In this document: positions 5,350-6,479 of the stretch, in pieces | How positions within the stretch are numbered: the first letter of the stretch is position 1 | Layout: every line of letters starts with the position of its first letter | Assembly (NCBI GenBank): GCA_964649445.1 | Contig: CAZYPS010000104.1 | Coordinates: forward strand, 1-6,479 | Direction of reading: 5' to 3' | Source of the DNA: JAGXLP01 sp964649445 | GTDB taxonomy: Bacteria; Bipolaricaulota; Bipolaricaulia; M55B111 | Length of the DNA: 6,479 bases | Made by a program: the position numbers and the translations under genes | Notes under the pieces: model-generated | What the model saw: the letters and a program-made list of their open reading frames with translations, nothing else | Told to the model about the DNA's origin: nothing | Database searches by the model: none

Positions 5350-6159
5350 GTGGTGAAAAAAGACCCTTCCCTGGAGGCCATATTTCAAACCCCCGGCCTA
5401 TTTGTCGGCCTCCTCGACGAAGAAGGAAACCTCCTCGATGCCAACCAGGCAGCCTTGGATTTCATCGACCACAAATTGGAGGACCTAACGGGAAAGAAGT
5501 TCTGGAATACCGCTTGGTGGAGCCACTCCGAAAATTTGCAGGAGAGGCTGAAAGAAGGGGTCGAAAAGGCAAAAAACGGGGAAATGGTTCGATTTGAGGC
5601 CGACCATGTTTCTCCTGAAGGAAAAAGGGTTACCGTAGATTTTATCCTACGCCCGATAGAGTCAAAGCACGACCTTGACCGGTTATTGGCCTTAGGAAGG
5701 AATATCACCGAACGAAAAGAAGCCGAAAGAAAGCTAAAAAAAAGCGAGGAGAGACTGGAACTTGCCCTCGAAGGGACGAATACAGGATTATGGGACTGGA
5801 ACGTCCGGACCGGGGAAGTGGTATTCAACGAAAGGTGGGCAAAGATAGTCGGCTATACCTTGGAAGAACTTCAACCGGTGAGCATTCAAACTTGGAGAGA
5901 ATTGGCCCACCCTGAGGACCTAGAAAAGTCGGATAAGCTACTGGATAAGCATTTTGACGGTGAGACGGACTTCCGAGACGGACTTCTACAACTGCGAGGT
6001 TCGAATGAAGCACAAGTCCGGAGATTGGGTCTGGATACTCGACCGGGGGCGAGTAGTGGAGTGGGACGAGGAAGGGGAACCTGTACGTATGGTAGGGACC
6101 CACCAAGATATAACGGAGAGAAAAGAAGCAGAGCAAGCATTGCAGGAAGAAAGGGATAA
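5350..6159 (+). CDS. PAS-domain sensory protein, N-terminal fragment (broken by a frameshift)
   Basis: As read, this gives 269 residues. Residues 6-122 form a first PAS domain (EAIFQTPGLFVGLLDEEGNLLDAN in parts; it ends GRNITERKEAERKL). A short coiled linker follows, then a second PAS domain of PAS_3 type from about 134 (ALEGTNTGLWDWNV, NERWAKIVGY, LAHPED). After residue 208 the reading frame turns into nonsense (GLLQLRGSNEAQ onward) and stops at 6157-6159, while the rest of the PAS domain continues in another frame from 5987. A 13-bp tandem duplication at 5962-5986 explains this exactly. PAS domains bind small ligands or cofactors and feed signals to an output domain. The start is GTG at 5350, with GGAG at 5341-5344; GTG at 5353 is equally possible. 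The ATG at 5345 is closed after three codons. There is no membrane segment, so it is a cytoplasmic sensor. Confidence 0.85.
   Translation: MVKKDPSLEAIFQTPGLFVGLLDEEGNLLDANQAALDFIDHKLEDLTGKKFWNTAWWSHSENLQERLKEGVEKAKNGEMVRFEADHVSPEGKRVTVDFILRPIESKHDLDRLLALGRNITERKEAERKLKKSEERLELALEGTNTGLWDWNVRTGEVVFNERWAKIVGYTLEELQPVSIQTWRELAHPEDLEKSDKLLDKHFDGETDFRDGLLQLRGSNEAQVRRLGLDTRPGASSGVGRGRGTCTYGRDPPRYNGEKRSRASIAGRKG
5962..5986 (+). repeat. 13-bp tandem duplication causing a frameshift
   Basis: GAGACGGACTTC occurs at 5962-5973 and again at 5975-5986, with a single C between, so the unit is 13 bases repeated once. Removing one unit (5974-5986) joins GETDF directly to YNCEVRMKHKSGDW, the normal PAS_3 sequence, and restores one open frame from 5350 to the window end. 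Thirteen is not a multiple of three, so the duplication breaks the gene. It may be a real slippage mutation or an assembly or amplification artefact. Confidence 0.9.
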
Positions 6160-6479
6160 GCTGAGGGAACTCCACAAGGCCGTCGACCGTCTTCAACACC
6201 AAGAGACAGAAGAAGACCTAGCCAAAACTGCGGTGGAAACGGCGGAGAAGATGCTGGAGTTCGACCTTTGTGCCCTCGACTTGGTAGAAGGAGATAAACT
6301 CGTCCCCAAGGCCAACTCCTCGAATCTGGACCCAAGCGTTACCAAAACGTTTGAAATCGGAGAAGGTATCGCTGGCAAAACCGCCCAACGGGGTGAAACC
6401 ATCTGGGGTGATGACGTAAGGGACCACCCGGATGCAAAACCAACCAACGAGGACTTCAAATCCTTCATCAGCGTCCCAA
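5987..6479 (+). pseudogene. Continuation of the PAS sensor: end of PAS 2 and start of a GAF domain (cut by window edge)
   Basis: Read from 5987 this frame is open to the window end (164 codons). It supplies the missing half of the second PAS domain (EVRMKHKSGDWVWILDRGRV, VRMVGTHQDITERKEAEQAL in parts), then a helical linker (about 6130-6190) and most of a GAF domain (ETEEDLAKTAVETAEKML, FDLCALDLVEGDKLVPKA, FEIGEGIAGKTAQRGETIWG in parts). Joined to the N-terminal piece the protein would have 372 residues so far. The output domain, often a histidine kinase in such proteins, lies outside. The GAF segment strongly resembles those of haloarchaeal and methanogen sensors, which suggests exchange between domains of life. 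An ATG at 6005 with GAGG five bases upstream could in principle restart translation of this piece. Confidence 0.8.

Noticed and set aside
5385..6468. Minus-strand frames of up to 149 codons opposite the PAS sensor
   Set aside because: They are Ser/Pro/Leu-rich shadows, while the plus strand encodes clear PAS and GAF motifs.
1..6479. Archaeal origin, suggested by the GAF domain and the ACT protein
   Set aside because: The sigma-70 factor and the good -35/-10 promoters show a bacterium.

Overview
The window looks like a bacterial chromosome fragment. At the left edge, on the minus strand, lies the start of a sigma-70 family sigma factor, which rules out an archaeon. Most genes have strong GGAGG-type ribosome binding sites, and several have recognisable -35/-10 promoters. 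Many of the encoded proteins are rich in Asp and Glu, and the GAF part of the sensor at the right edge reads like haloarchaeal or methanogen sensor proteins. This loosely suggests an uncultivated, possibly salt-adapted anaerobe. The lineage is inference and cannot be settled from this window.

Layout: (1) 1-231, minus: 5' end of a sigma factor gene, cut by the window edge. (2) 478-1641, minus: 6-phosphofructokinase with the GGDD and PKTxDND signature of the pyrophosphate-dependent type, with a promoter at 1723-1751. (3) 1642-2611: a long gap without protein genes. It may carry a structured RNA transcribed rightwards from a promoter back to back with the kinase promoter, and it contains a very good intrinsic terminator at 2377-2419. 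(4) 2612-2989, plus: small tandem ACT-domain protein with its own extended -10 promoter and a TTG start. (5) 2990-3345: a gap with a strong nested stem-loop. (6) 3346-3807, minus: YbhB/YbcL-type PEBP protein with a clear promoter. (7) 4009-4239, plus: possible small membrane protein. (8) 4405-4749, plus: small acidic protein of unknown family with a promoter, a strong RBS and a downstream terminator. (9) 4750-5349: AT-rich gap. (10) 5350-6479, plus: PAS-PAS-GAF sensory protein running off the right edge and broken by a 13-bp tandem duplication.

The genes do not form an obvious pathway or operon. Most are single transcription units in alternating directions, with long spacers and only about 57% coding sequence. 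The kinase is central carbon metabolism, the ACT protein is probably an amino-acid-responsive regulator, and the sigma factor and PAS/GAF protein are regulatory. I see no mobile element, CRISPR array, tRNA or rRNA, and no defence-type or otherwise clearly novel multi-gene system. The two points most worth a second look are the possible RNA in 1790-2423 and the duplication that breaks the sensor gene.
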